A stretch of 64,000 nt of DNA from Flavobacterium sp. (GCF_027483985.1 NZ_JAIXTJ010000024.1:124001-188000); one strand, 5' to 3'. Counted from the stretch's first letter, positions 40,722 to 49,863 are shown. The notes: generated by a model not told the origin, from the letters alone. Translations and numbers: made by a program.

Positions 40722-40910
40722 TTATTTATTCTTTTTGAGTTTTTTTTGGACGTTATGCAAAAGTTTCTCAATCTCAAAACTTTGAATTAAGTTACATAAA
40801 ATAAAAGTACAAAAGAAACTTTAAATGCAGCACTAAAAACGGTATTATCTTACATAATTTATACTATCACCTTGGCATTCTACTTTTGTTTAAAAAAACT
40901 GATTGTTTAG

Positions 40911-41465
40911 TTAGCAACCATTTTTGTTTGGTTTACGCTTAAAAATCACTTTGCCGTCAAGTTCTACATAATCTCCTGAAATGATTGGATAAGCGTACTT
41001 TGGTGCGTGGGATGCGCTGTTGCTTTTTATGGTTAGTATTTGATTTACTTTTAAGTTTTTTACTTGTGCATATTCTTTGGAGGCATTTTCTGTATTTTCA
41101 AATGGAAAGGTTAGGATATAATCGTCGCCGTCAATTGCAATCATTATTCCGTAGCCTAAATTGGATTCTGGTGGCAGTGTAAGTGAGGTTATAACGGCTT
41201 TCATTTGGTTAAAATTCCTGATGGATTTAGAAATCTTGTTGGTACTTGCCATAACTTTTTGTCCGGCTGGCGATGCTTTCCATTGTAAATACATTTTGCC
41301 ATCAGGCGAGGCTTCCCATTTTTCTAATTCTGATTTTGCGTTGGTGGCAGCTAGTGGCTTTTTGTCGGATTTTTTAGCGTTGTCATTTTTAACTTCGCAA
41401 CCCGTAAAAAGTAGTGCGCTTATTACGACCAATGATAGTACTAATGATGTGATGATTTTTTTCAT
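40911..41465 (-). CDS. Hypothetical lipoprotein
   Basis: 184 residues from the ATG at 41465 (the frame is open 27 codons upstream, but this start gives a proper lipoprotein signal: LLFTGC, Cys23). A Lys/Ala-rich linker, a short repeat (WEASPDGKMYLQWKASPAGQ) and then an OB-like beta domain with GYGIMIAIDGDDYILTFPF follow. No family recognised. Envelope-anchored. Confidence 0.7.
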   Translation of the reverse strand: MKKIITSLVLSLVVISALLFTGCEVKNDNAKKSDKKPLAATNAKSELEKWEASPDGKMYLQWKASPAGQKVMASTNKISKSIRNFNQMKAVITSLTLPPESNLGYGIMIAIDGDDYILTFPFENTENASKEYAQVKNLKVNQILTIKSNSASHAPKYAYPIISGDYVELDGKVIFKRKPNKNGC

Positions 41466-41666
41466 TTTGTTGTATTTTAAATTACTATTTTGTTGCAACC
41501 TTTCTTGAAGATTGTGAAGCAAAAATATCTTACAATGCACCATCATTGGTTATAAAAATTGTAAATTAAACTGTAACTATTGTAAAAAAACACCTTTACA
41601 ATGTTGGTTTGGTGCCAAAAACCTTAGTTAACCTTTACTTGTGTGCTATTTTGTTTTTAAACTGCG

Positions 41667-42806
41667 TTACTTGATAATTAGTTTTTTAGTTATTGTTTTG
41701 GAATCATTTATAAAATTTACAAAATAAAAACCTTTGGTTAAATTCGTTATTTGAAGTTCGTTGGCAAAATTTGGATTTACTATCGTTTGTGTTAGTTGAC
41801 CGTTTATGGTATAGATTTTTACTTCCTGCCATTCCACGGTTGACGCAATAGTTACCTTTTCGCTAGTTGTTGGATTGGGATAGATTGTAACTGCATTTTC
41901 ATAGTCAAAAGCGTCTGTTCCTAAATAAACAGTTGGCCATCGGTTTTGTGCAGCTTGTCCGCCCCAAATGCGTGTTGCTAAATAAGGATTGTCGATAAAC
42001 GGATTTCTATTTCCTTGTCCGTATGTATTAGATAATGTACTTAAGTACGTATTTCGGTTGTCTTCGTATTGAGATACTGGATCTTCGGCATTCCATTGTA
42101 GGAATAATTGCATCATGTCAGGATCGCTTGCTACGACGCTACCTGTTCCGACTGTTGATGGTTTGCATTGCGTTGGATAGCGCAAGTACATGTACATCAT
42201 CATTCGGGCTACATCGCCTTTCCATTCGTCACCAGGATACCAATTGGCACCTATAACGGCAGAATTACCTAAACCTGCTGCAAATTTTTTATTTCCTCTA
42301 AGCGCGTTTCTGTCTACATCGGCGGTTCTAAGGTGATGGGCGTCAGTGCCTGCACTTGGTGTGCTGGTGTCAAGGTTTGGATTTCCTAAACTTACTGGAA
42401 AAACGTGTTCTCTGTTCCAAACGCATTCGGTTAACGGCGGATTTGGAGCCGTTGTTGGTGGTTGGTCGGCACTTTTATGTCTTTTTCGGTGTTCGTTCCA
42501 GTTGGTTGCTGTACCGTAATTGGATTCATTGGTGTAGGTGCAGATTGCACTACTGAAACCGTAGATTAAAAATACATTTTGCGTATCTGTTGGATCGGCG
42601 TCTACTATTCGTAAAGCGTTTTCGGCTTGGGAATAGGTTAGTGGGTTGGTGTGCGTATCGGTTATTTTGGTTGCCAAAGCATTTTTTAAGGTGTTTCCAG
42701 ACAGTGACCAATCAAAACCGTTGTAGTAGGGATTTGCTGGTGCGCCGTTTTGCGAAAAGGCGGTTAACTGTGTGCTTAATAATAAAAGAGTAATGATTTT
42801 TTTCAT
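41667..42806 (-). CDS. Secreted endonuclease I with T9SS sorting domain
   Basis: 379 residues: Sec signal peptide (1-18), an endonuclease I domain (about 20-285) with the beta-beta-alpha-metal core WNREHVFPVSLG, then GTDAHHLRTADVDRNALRGN, and a C-terminal type A T9SS sorting domain (about 305-379) with VTIYPNPTTSEKV and the ending KTITKKLIIK. It would be exported by T9SS to the surface or medium, where it degrades DNA or RNA, probably for nutrients. No T9SS machinery is in the window. Confidence 0.93.
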   Translation of the reverse strand: MKKIITLLLLSTQLTAFSQNGAPANPYYNGFDWSLSGNTLKNALATKITDTHTNPLTYSQAENALRIVDADPTDTQNVFLIYGFSSAICTYTNESNYGTATNWNEHRKRHKSADQPPTTAPNPPLTECVWNREHVFPVSLGNPNLDTSTPSAGTDAHHLRTADVDRNALRGNKKFAAGLGNSAVIGANWYPGDEWKGDVARMMMYMYLRYPTQCKPSTVGTGSVVASDPDMMQLFLQWNAEDPVSQYEDNRNTYLSTLSNTYGQGNRNPFIDNPYLATRIWGGQAAQNRWPTVYLGTDAFDYENAVTIYPNPTTSEKVTIASTVEWQEVKIYTINGQLTQTIVNPNFANELQITNLTKGFYFVNFINDSKTITKKLIIK

Positions 42807-42849
42807 TTTTTAGAGTTGCTTTCTGTTTGATTAAAGTTATTGAATGGCG

Positions 42850-42990
42850 GTGTAAGTGACCAACGTTTTGTGGCTTTGAGAAGTTTAGTATTTGGTTGTA
42901 GTAAACTTTTTATATCTTACTTAGGTTCAAAAGTACGAAAAGCTTTTTTAAGTTGAGTTTTAAAATTTTGATTTGTTGGAAGTGGTTTTT
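42850..42990 (-). repeat. Degenerate cassette-spacer
   Basis: Begins GACCAACGTTTTGTGGCTTTGAGAAG, close to the left arm of the copy at 3456. The right arm is not recognisable. Placed just upstream of the endonuclease start. Confidence 0.4.
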
Positions 42991-43109
42991 GCTTGGGCTT
43001 TTGGTTGTTTTTGTTTTGAGAGGTTCGATTTCTTTTGGTGTTTGTATTTCTTTACTGTGGAGGTTGTTGTAATTATTTGTTTGGTAGGATGTTATAAAAT
43101 TGCGTACGC

Positions 43110-43277
43110 GAGAATTTAAACCGCGCACGCAAGAATTTAAACCGCGTATGCAAGAAATTAAACAGCGCACGAAAGAAATTAAACAGCGCACGCAAAAAAT
43201 TAAACCGCTTATGCAAGAATCTAAACCGCTTATGCAAGAATCTAAACCGCGCACGAAAGAAATTAAACCGCGCTCTC
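43110..43277. repeat. Eight tandem 21-base units (minisatellite)
   Basis: Units of the type AAGAA(T/A)(T/C)TAAACCGCGCACGC, eight in a row with no gap. Because 21 is seven codons, several frames stay open on both strands and read as heptads (for example EFKPRTQ, EIKQRTK, ESKPLMQ on the plus strand, 43100-43282). No promoter or homologous protein supports translation, so it is listed as a repeat. Confidence 0.88.
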
Positions 43278-43295
43278 ATTGATTTAAAATCTGCA

Positions 43296-43338
43296 CGAGA
43301 TAAATCTAAAAGTAATTGTGTGGTGTGAATTTATCTCG
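43296..43338. other. Hairpin CGAGATAAAT / ATTTATCTCG
   Basis: Perfect 10-bp inverted repeat with a 23-base loop, directly after the 21-base repeats. Could be an operator or RNA hairpin; no T run. Confidence 0.5.
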
Positions 43339-43383
43339 GTTTTATCATAGGTTTTCTCTAGAGTTATTAGCCAAAATTTGAAA

Positions 43384-43417
43384 TAAAAAAAACGCAAAGT
43401 CAGGAGACATTTGCGTA
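43384..43417 (-). terminator. Terminator of the 68-residue membrane protein gene
   Basis: ACGCAAA (43392-43398) pairs with TTTGCGT (43410-43416); on the minus strand the stem is followed by eight T. It lies 55 bases past the stop at 43472. Confidence 0.78.
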
Positions 43418-43471
43418 GCTTTATTCAGGAACTCTTTGTGGAGTTACTTTTTTTGAGCTTTTATCACAAAA

Positions 43472-43678
43472 TTAACTTCGTAATAAGTTTATTCTGTTTT
43501 TTACGAAACTGAAAAGATTGGTAATTGAAAAAGAAATAATAAAAATTATTCCAATCATTGCAAAAAATTCTACAAATCTCATTGTTGTACTAGGTTCTTT
43601 TGCATCTCCGTCCATTAAAAAGCTGAAAATTGTAATTCCGATAGATACTATTAGAATGTTTAGATTTCTTTTACTCAA
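43472..43678 (-). CDS. Small membrane protein (68 aa)
   Basis: 68 residues with two hydrophobic helices (about 8-22 and 33-56) and a positive C-terminus. No recognised family. A start and a good terminator downstream support it as a real gene. Lies 85 bases from a family-C palindrome. Confidence 0.6.
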   Translation of the reverse strand: MSKRNLNILIVSIGITIFSFLMDGDAKEPSTTMRFVEFFAMIGIIFIISFSITNLFSFVKNRINLLRS

Positions 43679-43762
43679 AATTTTAATTTTTTATAGTTAT
43701 TTAATTTAAACATTACTATAGTTTGATTATTATTTTTTTTGCACGAATTTTTCCACGGTTTC

Positions 43763-43891
43763 TAACGTTTCGCGGCTTCTCGTCAGTTGCGAACTTCGGA
43801 ACTGATTATTTTCTGTTAAAGATAAAATTTCTTGCGAGAAATAAACGTGAATTTACTACAAAATTCGCAATCTTGCCAAACGCCTGTTAGC
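43763..43891 (-). repeat. Cassette-spacer palindrome, family C copy 5
   Basis: Begins TAACGTTTCGCGGCTTCTCG and ends CGCCTGTTAGC. Core TGTTAAAGATAAAATTTCTT and GCGAGAAATAAACG closely match the copy at 9605, 34 kb away. Placed between two gene ends, as at 9605. Confidence 0.75.
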
Positions 43892-43899
43892 AAATGTTA

Positions 43900-44967
43900 T
43901 TATTTTTTCTTTTTAATTACTAAATTGTAAATTGCCTCTGATATTTCGTAAACATTATTCGTATTCTGATTAGTCAAGATTATTATAGTAATATTTTCCA
44001 AATTAAACCTTCTTGCAATACATTTAAAATTTCCAAAACTTCCATCGTGAGTATGTTCTGTAACTGAAATTTCTCTTGATGTTATTTGTTTTGTAGTATA
44101 TAGTTTTCCAAAAGGACTTTGCATGGATTTATCGGATAAAATATTTGCAGTTTTACCGAGAAATAATTTTGATTTTTCACTTATTAAAGAATTTTCATCA
44201 ATTCTCTTAAACCAATCGTACAAACCATAAGAATTACTAACAAACAAAAATGGAATTTCTAATTTAAAATTGTCAGGAACAAATTCATTATTAAATGATA
44301 CTGCTAAATTGTCCTTTTCTATATATGGATATTGTGTTTTTATGTTAATATTTTCGGAGTTAAAAAGGAAAATTTTCGAGTATTCATTAAATGTTTTGCC
44401 ACTTACATTTTCTACAATTTTCATTAGTAAAAGGGGACTATAATTGGTGTACAAATAATCAGTTCCAGGTTTATAAATTAAGTTTGGAATATTTAAAAGA
44501 TCATTAAAAATATCTTTAGTGGTGATAATTTTATCTTGTGGATATTTTTTGATTTGAATATCTGGTAGCCCAGCTGAATATTGCAGTAAATATTTTATTG
44601 ATATATCTTTAGACCACGAAGGCAATCCAGGAATATATTTGTCGATATTGTCTTCTACGTTGATTAACCCTTTTTCGCTTAATTGCATTATTGCTACAGC
44701 TGGAAACTCTTTGTAAATTGAACCGATTAAAAATTTAGATTCTTTATTCAATTTTATTTTTCGATTTGGTTCCGCAAAACCAAATGATTTTTCATATAAA
44801 ACTTCACTATTTTGAATAACTAATACATTACCATTTATGGTGTTATTTTGGTTATTATTCGTTAATAACGAATCAATTTGCCTAAGTAATTCTTGATTCG
44901 TTTGGCTTATTCCTTTTGCGCCCAAAAGTAAAGTAATTATGATTGCGATTTTAGATATTATTTTCAT
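43900..44967 (-). CDS. Serine beta-lactamase-like hydrolase (class C fold)
   Basis: 355 residues with a Sec signal peptide (1-21). Penicillin-binding/beta-lactamase class C fold: SxxK at S83-I-Y-K86 (LIGSIYKEF), a YTN motif near 173-175 (YLYTNYSPLL), and a C-terminal HTHDGSFGNF in place of the KTG box. Such proteins are usually esterases, peptidases or carboxypeptidases rather than antibiotic enzymes. Periplasmic. Single gene between a family-C palindrome and a family-A repeat. Confidence 0.85.
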   Translation of the reverse strand: MKIISKIAIIITLLLGAKGISQTNQELLRQIDSLLTNNNQNNTINGNVLVIQNSEVLYEKSFGFAEPNRKIKLNKESKFLIGSIYKEFPAVAIMQLSEKGLINVEDNIDKYIPGLPSWSKDISIKYLLQYSAGLPDIQIKKYPQDKIITTKDIFNDLLNIPNLIYKPGTDYLYTNYSPLLLMKIVENVSGKTFNEYSKIFLFNSENINIKTQYPYIEKDNLAVSFNNEFVPDNFKLEIPFLFVSNSYGLYDWFKRIDENSLISEKSKLFLGKTANILSDKSMQSPFGKLYTTKQITSREISVTEHTHDGSFGNFKCIARRFNLENITIIILTNQNTNNVYEISEAIYNLVIKKKK

Positions 44968-44997
44968 TTGTAAAGTTTCTTGGTAATATAATATTTG

Positions 44998-45216
44998 CTA
45001 ACTTACAAATAGTCGCTACAAACAATTATTTACAACTATTTGTAAGCGCTTGTAATTATTTGTAAATATATAAAAATCCTTACAAGAAAAAATTACGGTT
45101 TTCCTCATTCCATAAAAAAAAGCTAAAAATTAGTATTAATTTTTAGCTTTTTGATGATTTTGATGGTTTTGTGGGTAGTTTTATTTTTGTAACGCGCTAA
45201 GTGATTTATTTGGTAG
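44998..45216 (-). repeat. Family-A intergenic repeat, copy 3
   Basis: Starts GCTAACTTACAAATAGTCGC and ends TTTGGTAGC. Keeps the ATTTACAAC.../...GTAAATAT hairpin, TTACGGTTTTCCTCATT and the AAGCTAAAAATTA / TAATTTTTAGCTT hairpin of copies 1 and 2, with more divergence elsewhere. Closest to copy 4. Confidence 0.8.
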
Positions 45217-45265
45217 CTTTTGGGTATAAAACACATTTTGTAAAACCTTTTTTGGTAACAATATT

Positions 45266-45940
45266 TTAATTTTCAGTGGTTGAAAGGTAAATTTGATGTT
45301 TGTATTTTGGTGAAATTATTATTATTTCCTTACTACTTCTGTTATCAATTGTAATTTTTATGTCTTTGTAATAAAACGTTTCGTTTTCTTTTTTATAGAC
45401 TACTTGTTTTTCTTCATTTTCACAACTTTCATATTCTTTAGTAATGTTTATTTTGCCCGTTGATAAATTGAAATGGACGTCTGTAAAGTATTCGCAGAGT
45501 TTGCCAAAATTGCTAGAATATCCTATTAAATAAAATGTTCCGTCTTGATAACGGTATTTATCGGTGTGTCCCCATTTCCAGCTGCTACCACCATTTTGAC
45601 TGATGAGCAAAATACCTTTATTAATTTCGATTCCTTCAAACGGGTCACCCATCATTCCTCCGTCTTTACTACCATAAAGTGCGTCTTTGGAAGTGATCCA
45701 AACGTTCCAGTCCTTATTTTCTTTTTTGTAAATGATTAGTTCTCTAGGAACACTTTCAAAATGATCATCCTTTTCTTTTTCGGTATTGTAAGCTACGACT
45801 AACTCGTCTATACCGTCGTTATTTAAGTCTCCTGTTACCGACTCGATGATGGTATAATTTTTGGGTACGGGTATGTTTTGCCCTAAAATAGTTTGGCAAC
45901 CTACTATTCCGATTAAAATGTATTTGATAATTTTTGGCAT
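45266..45940 (-). CDS. Hypothetical secreted FG-GAP-like protein
   Basis: 224 residues with a Sec signal peptide (1-20, ending TILGQ). The acidic turn VTGDLNNDGIDELVVAY is a typical FG-GAP/VCBS calcium loop, followed by beta strands. Probably a small envelope beta-propeller or blade protein with a structural or adhesive role. Its gene follows the family-A repeat; a lipoprotein gene lies 21 bases away on the upstream side. Confidence 0.72.
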   Translation of the reverse strand: MPKIIKYILIGIVGCQTILGQNIPVPKNYTIIESVTGDLNNDGIDELVVAYNTEKEKDDHFESVPRELIIYKKENKDWNVWITSKDALYGSKDGGMMGDPFEGIEINKGILLISQNGGSSWKWGHTDKYRYQDGTFYLIGYSSNFGKLCEYFTDVHFNLSTGKINITKEYESCENEEKQVVYKKENETFYYKDIKITIDNRSSKEIIIISPKYKHQIYLSTTEN

Positions 45941-45961
45941 AGTGTTGTGGTGGATGGCTTT

Positions 45962-46486
45962 TTAATGGCTTGCTAAACTGTCTAAAAGTTTATGTAGTTC
46001 TTTGTATTTTATTTGAGCGTTACTAAACTGATTTTTCTCTATTATTATATGATTTTTATAACAAGATAAACAGATTTTTGCAAAAGCATTAACTTTTCCG
46101 TCTTCTTTAAAAATTAAAATATCTCTATATACTGGAGCGCAAATTTTAACAGTAGCAAAATTAGCTGTATTAATTGGAAATCCTGCTTCATTAAAAATTG
46201 CTGTTAGTTTAATTGTTGATTTTTTATCAAGCGCCACTTTTTTATAATATTTTTCAATTTCCTTAATTTCATTTTCTGTTGGAAGATTTGTAGGAACCGA
46301 TGTAAATAGTAATTCTTCAAAAAATTTTGGCACTTCAACTGAATCTTGCGCAAACAAATTTTCACTATTTTCTCTTACTCTGTAAAAAGTAATTTCATTA
46401 TTATCTTTAAAAACAAATGTCGGTTCTTCTACACTTTTGCAGGAAAACAGTAGTATACTCGTTACTATTAAAATAAGATATTTCAT
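45962..46486 (-). CDS. Hypothetical lipoprotein
   Basis: 174 residues with a lipoprotein signal (SILLFSC, Cys16). Part of the body (about 95-130, KSTIKLTAIFNEAGFPINTA) resembles TonB C-terminal-like signalling domains, in which a beta-strand pair precedes a conserved phenylalanine; the match is weak. Two close cysteines (ICLSC) are notable. Likely co-transcribed with the FG-GAP-like gene. Confidence 0.68.
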   Translation of the reverse strand: MKYLILIVTSILLFSCKSVEEPTFVFKDNNEITFYRVRENSENLFAQDSVEVPKFFEELLFTSVPTNLPTENEIKEIEKYYKKVALDKKSTIKLTAIFNEAGFPINTANFATVKICAPVYRDILIFKEDGKVNAFAKICLSCYKNHIIIEKNQFSNAQIKYKELHKLLDSLASH

Positions 46487-46525
46487 TTTTTTAGTTTTTT
46501 TGATGGTGTACTGTGTTTGTTGTAG

Positions 46526-46650
46526 TTTGCTACTTCGCGTCAGTTGTGAACTTATGAACCGATTATTTTTTGTTAAAGGTAAAATTTCTGGCGAAATGTA
46601 AATGTGAATTTACTGCAAAATTCGTAATCTAGCAAAATGGCTATTGTAGG
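46526..46650 (-). repeat. Cassette-spacer palindrome, family C copy 6 (diverged)
   Basis: TTCGCGTCAGTTGTGAACTT, CCGATTATTTTTTGTTAAAG and GTGAATTTACTGCAAAATTC follow the copy at 43763 in order, with the same spacing. The terminal AACG is lost. Confidence 0.65.
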
Positions 46651-46653
46651 TTG

Positions 46654-47214
46654 TTATTTTATCGTTTTTTCCTCAGACCATAATACTGTTTGTTCTTTTT
46701 CATTCCTGCTTTGAATGTCTGCTAAAGTAATTTTATCTAGGGCAAGCGATTTGTCAACCGAATAAAAGTCAAATCCTAATTTAATTATTGTTTCTTTACT
46801 ACTACATCTGAAATGAGCTTGAAATTTGTGTTGTGCCTTTGGAGCAATTTTTATAATTCGTGGATAATCAGCGCGACAATTTAAAAACGGTGTCAATATA
46901 AATTTCGCTGTATCGAATTGCAATGAATATTGTTCTCCGTCACACGTAGAAGATAGAAAATAAACTGTTTCTGCGTTGTCGTTGTATAGTGTTGCCTCAA
47001 TTTCAATTGTTTCTTTATAAGTGTTTATTCGTCTTGCTGTAAAGTCAAAAAGAACATTTTCTTTGACTTTCTTTTGCGTTTCTAGAGCACTTATAGAACT
47101 TAGTTGAGTATCTTGAGTCATTGCTACGCTTTGTTCAGTTTGGCTTTCTTGTCTAGCCGAATTACAAGAAAGTGTTAAAATCACAATTATTAAAAGTTGA
47201 AGGTGTCTGGTCAC
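46654..47214 (-). CDS. Hypothetical lipoprotein
   Basis: 186 residues with a lipoprotein signal (VILTLSC, Cys17). After a Gln/Ser-rich linker comes a beta-sandwich-like domain (about 55-170) with a CDGEQYS segment. No recognised family. Envelope, function unknown. Lone gene between palindromes. Confidence 0.68.
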   Translation of the reverse strand: MTRHLQLLIIVILTLSCNSARQESQTEQSVAMTQDTQLSSISALETQKKVKENVLFDFTARRINTYKETIEIEATLYNDNAETVYFLSSTCDGEQYSLQFDTAKFILTPFLNCRADYPRIIKIAPKAQHKFQAHFRCSSKETIIKLGFDFYSVDKSLALDKITLADIQSRNEKEQTVLWSEEKTIK

Positions 47215-47235
47215 TTGTTTTGTCGTTTTAGAATT

Positions 47236-47398
47236 ATAGATAACGTTCCCAGGCTTTATGTCTGTTGCTGATTTTTGTCACAGACCAAAGCAAATATACC
47301 GAAAACTTTTGAAAATATAATTTGATTAAAAAGAAAAAAGATAAGAGCCCAAGCGTCCAAAAGAGCCCAAGCGCAGCAATAGCATAAAACCTGTGTTA
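47236..47398 (-). repeat. Cassette-spacer palindrome (divergent)
   Basis: Begins GATAACGTTCCCAGGCTTTATG and ends TAAAACCTGTGTTATCAC; an 8-10 base outer stem (GATAAC / GTTATC) is perfect. A direct repeat GAGCCCAAGCGTCCAAAA / GAGCCCAAGCGCAGC lies at 47346-47380. Fills a gene gap. Confidence 0.62.
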
Positions 47399-48007
47399 TC
47401 ACTCGTTTCCTTTCGTCAAATAATACGTATCTTGTCCTAATGCTTTTCCAGTTTGAATTAATTCCCAATAAGTATATTTTTTAAATGGATTTTCTTTGTC
47501 AAAAATATTCCAGTATTTATCTATTTTCACAATATCCCAAATTTTATATTCAAATTGAGGTGAGTCAGTTGTATATATTTCAATGTTTGCGTTATCTTTT
47601 ATTTCAAAAGTGTGTACAACTGCAATTTCTTTATTTTCTCTTCTTTTAAATTGGTAACCGTTAACAAGAGAGAATAGATTTTCGGTAACTTTATTTGATA
47701 ATTTATAACTTTTTGTAAAACGTTTGCTATTTTCTCCTTCTACCGCAAAATAAACTTTACCAGATAGTTTATTTCCATTTCTGATTATTTCAATGCAACT
47801 ATTTCCAGCCCAAGATCTAAAAATATATTCATCGTTTAGTAATTCCAATTCTGGAACATTATAAAATTTATTTCTGTCTAGGTTTTCTTGAGTATAAGTT
47901 AAAGTATCAATTTCTCGATTGCACATAAACAATACTTTATCATTCTGACCAAATGTCCGAGAAGATAATGAGAGTAATATTATAAAAATTAGTCTATTTA
48001 AGCGCAT
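47399..48007 (-). CDS. Hypothetical secreted protein
   Basis: 202 residues with a Sec signal peptide (1-20, ending RTFGQ). The mature protein is beta-rich with charged turns and one WAGNSCIEI segment. No recognised family or catalytic motif. Single gene between a palindrome and the fourth family-A repeat. Confidence 0.65.
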   Translation of the reverse strand: MRLNRLIFIILLSLSSRTFGQNDKVLFMCNREIDTLTYTQENLDRNKFYNVPELELLNDEYIFRSWAGNSCIEIIRNGNKLSGKVYFAVEGENSKRFTKSYKLSNKVTENLFSLVNGYQFKRRENKEIAVVHTFEIKDNANIEIYTTDSPQFEYKIWDIVKIDKYWNIFDKENPFKKYTYWELIQTGKALGQDTYYLTKGNE

Positions 48008-48021
48008 AGTTGAGAAATGAG

Positions 48022-48275
48022 TGATAACTTACATAAAGTCGCTACAAACAAATATTTACAACTATTTGTAAGCGATTGTAATTATCTGTAAATATAAAAA
48101 AAATCTTTACAAGAATAAATTACGGTTTTCCTCATTGCTCAAAAAAAGCTAAAAATTAGTATTAACTTTTAGCTTGTTGATGGTTTTGTTGGGTTTTGTG
48201 GGTTACTTTTTTATTGTATCACGCAAAGGTTTTGTTTGGTAGCGAGGAATTTAGTTTTAAACGGATGTTAGGCAA
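48022..48275 (-). repeat. Family-A intergenic repeat, copy 4
   Basis: Starts GATAACTTACATAAAGTCGC and ends GGATGTTAGGCAACG. Both hairpins and TTACGGTTTTCCTCATT are conserved. The outer arms (AGTCGCTAC against GTAGCGAGG) pair, giving the same overall cassette-spacer shape as families B and C. Confidence 0.8.
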
Positions 48276-48279
48276 CGTT

Positions 48280-48732
48280 TTAATCATCGTATCTGAAATA
48301 GAGTAAGTATTTTTCATTTGAGGAATGAAGGAAGTAGTATTCATAACCTATTCCTAACTCATAAAATGTTTCATTCCACTTATCAAATTCTATTATGGTG
48401 ATTTTTTGTATTTCAATTGCCGAATATAAGTTTTTTATAAAACAATCTACCTCAATATTTTTTCTTCTTTCATTCAAGTTAATTGTAGATAATTCGCCAT
48501 TATTAAAAAACCAAGTATAAATTCCTTTTCTGAATTTTTCTTTGCTAATTTCTTTGATTGCCATTTTACATTTTGCTGGCAGTTTAAAGAGGTCCGTTAC
48601 TATTTCTGTTTCTGTTTCAATTTTACTAACTTTTACTATTTCATACTCGTATTGTAAAGTTGAATTAGGCATGTTTAAACTAGAATAGGTATGTAAAATT
48701 CCTTCGAGATAATCAAGACTTGTTTTTTCCAT
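48280..48732 (-). CDS. Hypothetical protein
   Basis: 150 residues, no signal peptide, mixed alpha/beta with ending ELGIGYEYYFLHSSNEKYLL. No family recognised. Frame and flanking repeats support a real gene; cytoplasmic location likely. Confidence 0.6.
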   Translation of the reverse strand: MEKTSLDYLEGILHTYSSLNMPNSTLQYEYEIVKVSKIETETEIVTDLFKLPAKCKMAIKEISKEKFRKGIYTWFFNNGELSTINLNERRKNIEVDCFIKNLYSAIEIQKITIIEFDKWNETFYELGIGYEYYFLHSSNEKYLLYFRYDD

Positions 48733-48844
48733 AGTAGTTGTGTAACAGTACTTATATCTTCTTTACTGTTTTAATTTATTGTTAGCACATAAAGAAATTT
48801 GTGTGGTAGCTTTGGTATAATATAGGACTAGTAGTTAGTAATTA

Positions 48845-49684
48845 TTAGTGACTATTGATAAAGTTATTAAATTCAGTCTTGGCAATTGGACTGTCAAACA
48901 GAGCGCCGTGTTCACCTCCGACAATTTCAACAAACTGCTTGTTTTGACAATTGGTACAGTTTAAAACCTCTTGTTTAAAAGTAGGCCAAGAATACATTTG
49001 AATAGGAGAGTCGTTTAGTCCTTGAACAAATAAAATATCGGACTTAAAGCCATTTGAGAAGTTAAGTAGTGATCTTTGAAAATAGGCATTTGGATTAGTA
49101 GTTGTTGTGCCATAAGTGTTTTTAAGTTTAGTGCACACAGCACCTGATTGCACTTGTCCGTTTTCTTCTAATTGACATCTATAAACAAGGTTTAAAGGTC
49201 CGGGAGCATTAGCAATTACGCCATTGGTTGGATGCATTGTATTAAGTCGTGTTACCATATAACCGCCTTGGGAGTGACCGCCTAGGAATACTTTTTTTAC
49301 CGTAATTCCTAATTCCTGATTTGCTTTATTTTTTAACCAAAGCAATGCCGCTTCACCTTGCACAATATTATCACCTAATAAGACATTTTCTTGAGGATAA
49401 GCTACACTTACAATCATCATATCCGTTCTATTTAATATGCCTTTGAATTTGTCAAGAGTATTATTTGCAGCTGTCAACAGGTTGCTATCATCGATTACCG
49501 TACCGTGGAACACCAATAAAACATCGACTTCATTTATTGCTGGTTTGTCTATCACAACAGTAACATTGACGTTGTTATAAGCTATAGACTTTGTAATTCT
49601 ATACGCTGTAGGAGTAAGCTGCTCTGTAGTGTTTTCTTTGTTGCACGAAATAAAAAGCAACGATAATAAAATCAATAATCGCAT
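48845..49684 (-). CDS. Lipoprotein alpha/beta hydrolase
   Basis: 279 residues with lipoprotein signal (LLFISC, Cys14) and an alpha/beta-hydrolase domain. VLLVFHGTV holds the oxyanion-region HG, GGHSQGG (136-141) the nucleophile Ser138, a possible acid lies near SDILFVQGLNDSPI, and the C-terminal VGGEHGALFD provides the catalytic His. Similar proteins are esterases or depolymerases of PHB or phenolic esters. Outer or inner membrane-attached; substrate unknown. Its promoter holds the ACGG-GAAA-CCGT element at 49864. Confidence 0.85.
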   Translation of the reverse strand: MRLLILLSLLFISCNKENTTEQLTPTAYRITKSIAYNNVNVTVVIDKPAINEVDVLLVFHGTVIDDSNLLTAANNTLDKFKGILNRTDMMIVSVAYPQENVLLGDNIVQGEAALLWLKNKANQELGITVKKVFLGGHSQGGYMVTRLNTMHPTNGVIANAPGPLNLVYRCQLEENGQVQSGAVCTKLKNTYGTTTTNPNAYFQRSLLNFSNGFKSDILFVQGLNDSPIQMYSWPTFKQEVLNCTNCQNKQFVEIVGGEHGALFDSPIAKTEFNNFINSH

Positions 49685-49863
49685 ATAGCTATATTTTTAG
49701 TTATTTGTTTAGACTTTTGTAATTTAAATTGGTTTAATTTTTGGCACTACTGTTATCGTTCTTTGCCTCTAGGTTTTTTCAACTTAGTTAGAAAAGCATT
49801 TTTTTTATTTAAAATTAATAGAATTAGAAACTTGATTTTTTTCGTCAGACTATGAAATTAGAA

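Noticed and set aside
43110..43277. CRISPR or coding gene from 21-base repeats (60- to 114-codon frames on both strands)
   Set aside because: No spacers between units. Open frames are a consequence of a period divisible by three, with no promoter or homologue to support translation.
43900..44967. Antibiotic-resistance beta-lactamase
   Set aside because: SxxK and YTN motifs are present but the third box is HDG rather than KTG, as in esterase or peptidase relatives; no evidence for drug hydrolysis.
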